Shown here one piece after another: positions 61,437-64,000 of a stretch of DNA of 64,000 nt (position 1 is the first letter of the stretch; each line of letters begins with the position of its first letter). The stretch lies in NCBI GenBank assembly GCA_033558025.1, contig JAUCEF010000013.1, forward strand, positions 3,713,001 to 3,777,000. The letters run 5' to 3'. The DNA comes from Phytophthora sp. 'mugwort'. Lineage: Eukaryota; Oomycota; Peronosporomycetes; Peronosporales; Peronosporaceae. The notes beneath the pieces were generated by a model. The model was not told the DNA's origin, did no database searches, and saw only the letters and a program-made list of their open reading frames with translations. The position numbers and the translations under genes are program-made.

Positions 61437-64000
61437 TCATTCATCAGTTGCTGCACTGGTTGATTCAGGTAACGGGAGTGCGGCAGCCACGACCGAATCG
61501 GCTGCAATGATGGCATCGTCGCTTGAATCATCCACGAGCGTTGCGGAAGCGAGAGGCAACGGGGTCAATAGGATGTGAGCATTGCTATCGTTGGATGAGT
61601 CGTGATCACGACAAGCTTGGTGGTTATCGCTCGATTGGGATGACAGTGCCGTGGTTAGAAGCTCTTGAGCTTGTTCCAGTACGTTTTGAACAGGTTCTTT
61701 CTCTTGTGGCTTGATAGTGTCGTCGGAATAGACTTGTTGTTGTGGATCTTGCTCTTCCAGGCCATGATGCTCTTGTTCTTCCAGGCCATGATGCTCTTGC
61801 TCATGATCCGGGTCTTCGTACTCATCGTCATACTCGTCTTGGTCTTCATCCCGTCGAGTCACTACCTGCTGATCGAGATCTAACTCCTGATATTCGGATT
61901 CTTCTAGTTGTATTTGATCGTCATCTTGTCGCCATTGTGGCAGTTCCATTCCCTGTAATTTGCTCTCGTGCTCATGATCTTGAAGTTGATCTTCATTTTG
62001 CTCATAGTCAAACAAAGCCACTTCATCTAAACGCTGCTCCTCATGTCGAAGCGTAGCATCGGCCAGTGCTTCGTTTATCTCACAGCTCTGGATATCACCT
62101 TCGTCTCGATTTTCCTGCCCATGCAGCTCAAACGGAGTTCCTACCTCTTGTATTAAGTCCCCATCTTGTTGCATCACCTGCCTCTCTTGTTCATCAAGTA
62201 TAGTTTCCTCATGCTCCTGTTCATGCTCTTCCAGCTCATCAAGTTGGGGGTCGTGCTGTTCTTTCTCCTTCCCATGAGCCATAACTTCTTTCTGCCGGGG
62301 ACTTAATAATACTGTGTCCTCCCTTGCTCCATGCTCTTTTGCTTCAATGTCGGGCGCCGAAATGACCAGCGTCGCCAACGACTCGATATGCTCCAACTAC
62401 GAAACGATAATCCACAACAAAAGTCAGTAGCAGTGTTTCAACCTCAGTCACCTTTTTTCCTGCATATACCTGAACCTGGGCATCCGAAAGTGCAGCTACA
62501 AGGTAGCCACGATGTTCCGCCGCCGCTCGCTTCTCCCGTGAGCTCACGATGCGCGTCTTTTTTAAACGACCTTTATCTTGCGCTTGTATTTCCTTAGAGA
62601 GACTTTTCTTTGCCTTCAACTCTGGTTTAACTGGAGATTTCGATGAGCCATTCCCTGACACTTGATTCTTCGGTAGACCATCTCTCCGCTTTTCGTCGGC
62701 ATGAATACGCTGTACGATGCTGTAAGGACTTTTCCCCGGCTTCCTTGCAAGCTTAAGTTCTGTAATCGCACCAACCAACGCACCAGTCGATTGACTCTGA
62801 CCGATCTGAGTGCTGTTTCCTAACGCTGCAAGACGGTGGTGTGGTTTCGCCTTGGAAAGACGATCTGCTGCGTCCAGAATGTGTCGGAGAGCGTGGCCTC
62901 CATCCTTTATCGCGCCTTTTTGCTGGTACAGTGCTCGGAAAAAAACTTCTTCTCTCTCTTGTTGCTGCTGTGGACTGCCATCGTCAAGAATGCCGTCTGG
63001 GAGACGAAGAGCGTCGTTATCGTCTGGCTCGAATGTTTCGATACGCGGAGGTAGTTTTGGTGCCGTCGGTAAGGAGTGCAACGTGCTACGAACGTGTGTC
63101 TTTAACCGCCTGTGTTGACGTTCATCAGTTGGAACGGGTTTCCACGCCGAGGCTGGAGGCTTGGCTTTTGTCGACGCAGTACGAGCTCCACTTGCCAACG
63201 GGCTGACTAGACTCGTTGTGGTCAATAGGAGCGAGTCTTGTGGGTCGTCGAATAATTTCGTGTGCTTAGGCTTTTCACGCACGGGACGTAAGAGTGCCGG
63301 GGCACTCGCACTACTTCGGACGCCAAGACCATTCGCTTCAAGTGAAGCTGTACCGTAGTCTGCATACACGAGACAGCACCGCTCACAGACGCCCACCGTT
63401 TTGTGCAGGAAGATGGGGTCTTGACGGTGACGAGCAAAGTCCTCAGCACGTAGCGTCGGGTGCATATACCGGATCACAGGAGGTATGAGGACTTGACGTG
63501 CTTGTCCAGCTTTGATTCCTGGATGAACTCTCGTCAAGCCCGTGTCATCACTGCTAGAGCTTACAGACTTGAGATATCGAAGGATGCCAAAGCCTACACC
63601 ACCAGCTTGCTGCACGACGCGCTCGTCAGGTGGCCACTCGATCGCTACGTGGCTTTCTTCGTTGGCACGTTCGCGGAGAAATTTCAGTACATATTGGAAA
63701 TGTGCTAGCACAGCTTTATATGTCGTCGGTAAGAGTGCGCGATGTGCTACCACTCGAGCGCAACTAGCACAACGCGTCTGTCCTGAGCGAGGTTCTTCAT
63801 CTACCTCGGGGCTTCTCGTGGAGCTTAGCGAGACAGGCCCACCAGAACCTTGTGCAAAGGCAAATATGGGGACTTTTGCATCGCTGACGATATCAAGCGG
63901 GCGGATACTTGCTTCACCGGTTACCATGTCCGGTACCGTGGAGGCCAACGGAGGCTGCAAGCGCAATGACGAGCTCCATAGCAGCCACACTCGATCATCT
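61437..64000 (-). CDS. Large unrecognised protein with Cys pairs and a Glu/Gln-rich tail (5' partial)
   Basis: The frame is open to the right edge, so the N-terminus is missing. Two exons are visible: 64000-62470 and 62396-61437. The first has two Cys-pair segments, RCASCARVVAHRALLPTTYK and GVCERCCLVYADY, the latter preceded by QDPIFLHKTV; these may bind zinc together. Next is a Ser/Pro/Lys-rich region, then a basic helical segment (KKTRIVSSREKRAAAEHRGY). The second exon is Glu/Gln/His/Asp-rich (HEQEHEETILDEQERQVMQQ), with a duplicated octapeptide EHHGLEEQ (61755-61802). No enzyme motif. The Cys-pair layout is reminiscent of proteins found in flagellated protists, but I cannot name a family. 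Confidence 0.72.
61755..61802 (-). repeat. In-frame 24-bp tandem duplication
   Basis: Two copies of a 24-bp unit (plus strand TTCCAGGCCATGATGCTCTT plus four bases), differing by one base at the end. Encodes EHHGLEEQ twice in the acidic tail of the last gene. A recent slippage event is the simplest explanation. Confidence 0.85.

Noticed and set aside
1..64000. RXLR or Crinkler effector genes
   Set aside because: I looked for a signal peptide followed by RxLR/EER, or an LxLFLAK N-terminus, and saw none in any supported gene or larger open frame.

Overview
The window looks like nuclear DNA of an oomycete, most likely Phytophthora or a close relative. Many short GT-AG introns (about 45-95 bp) interrupt GC-rich exons. 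Genes are mostly 50-300 bp apart on alternating strands. The proteins are eukaryotic (Arp2/3 subunit, SKI8, DcpS, alpha-kinase, cytosolic PheRS beta, ALG2) and carry multidomain fusions of the oomycete kind. The gene-poor stretches hold decayed DNA transposons. There are no operons, no CRISPR, and no tRNA or rRNA gene that I can support. Exon joins were inferred by eye from splice signals, phase and protein families.

Layout. 1-2372: M28-like type II membrane protein (minus, 3' end off window). 3076-4452: PI4K-gamma-like kinase. 4453-7807: long gene-poor stretch. 7808-8908: cyclin. 9013-12795: SNF2/TTF2-like ATPase. 13479-15536: low-complexity coiled-coil protein. 15537-18515: gene-poor. 18516-23059: ankyrin protein, ribosomal eS10, mitochondrial carrier, dienoyl-CoA isomerase. 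23266-27570: ZnF-PDZ-PDZ-PH-C2 protein with a tail of WH2-like repeats. 27571-33651: transposon graveyard (PIF/Harbinger, BED-finger and Crypton relics, and a foldback palindrome). 33652-38425: thioredoxin-like protein, DcpS, small zinc ribbon, ARPC5, alpha/beta hydrolase. 38426-40049: repeats, including a minisatellite of about 64 bp. 40050-50372: SKI8/WDR61, PH-kinase, alpha-kinase, ALG2, and a TBC-PDZ-GRAM-myotubularin fusion. 50636-55096: tandem pair of mitochondrial beta-ketoacyl-ACP synthases. 55148-63990+: nine-exon coiled-coil protein, PheRS beta, and two unrecognised proteins.

Themes. Phosphoinositide and endosome control: the PI4K-like kinase and the RabGAP/PI3P-phosphatase fusion. 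Actin: ARPC5 and the WH2-like multidomain protein. 3'-to-5' mRNA decay: SKI8 and DcpS, about 4 kb apart. Mitochondrial lipid metabolism: the two KAS genes, dienoyl-CoA isomerase and a carrier. The strongest candidates for something undescribed are the TBC1D5-like/myotubularin fusion with both catalytic sites intact, the PDZ-PH-C2-WH2-like scaffold, the glutamate-carboxypeptidase-like ectoprotein lacking most zinc ligands, and a DcpS with an apparent membrane anchor.
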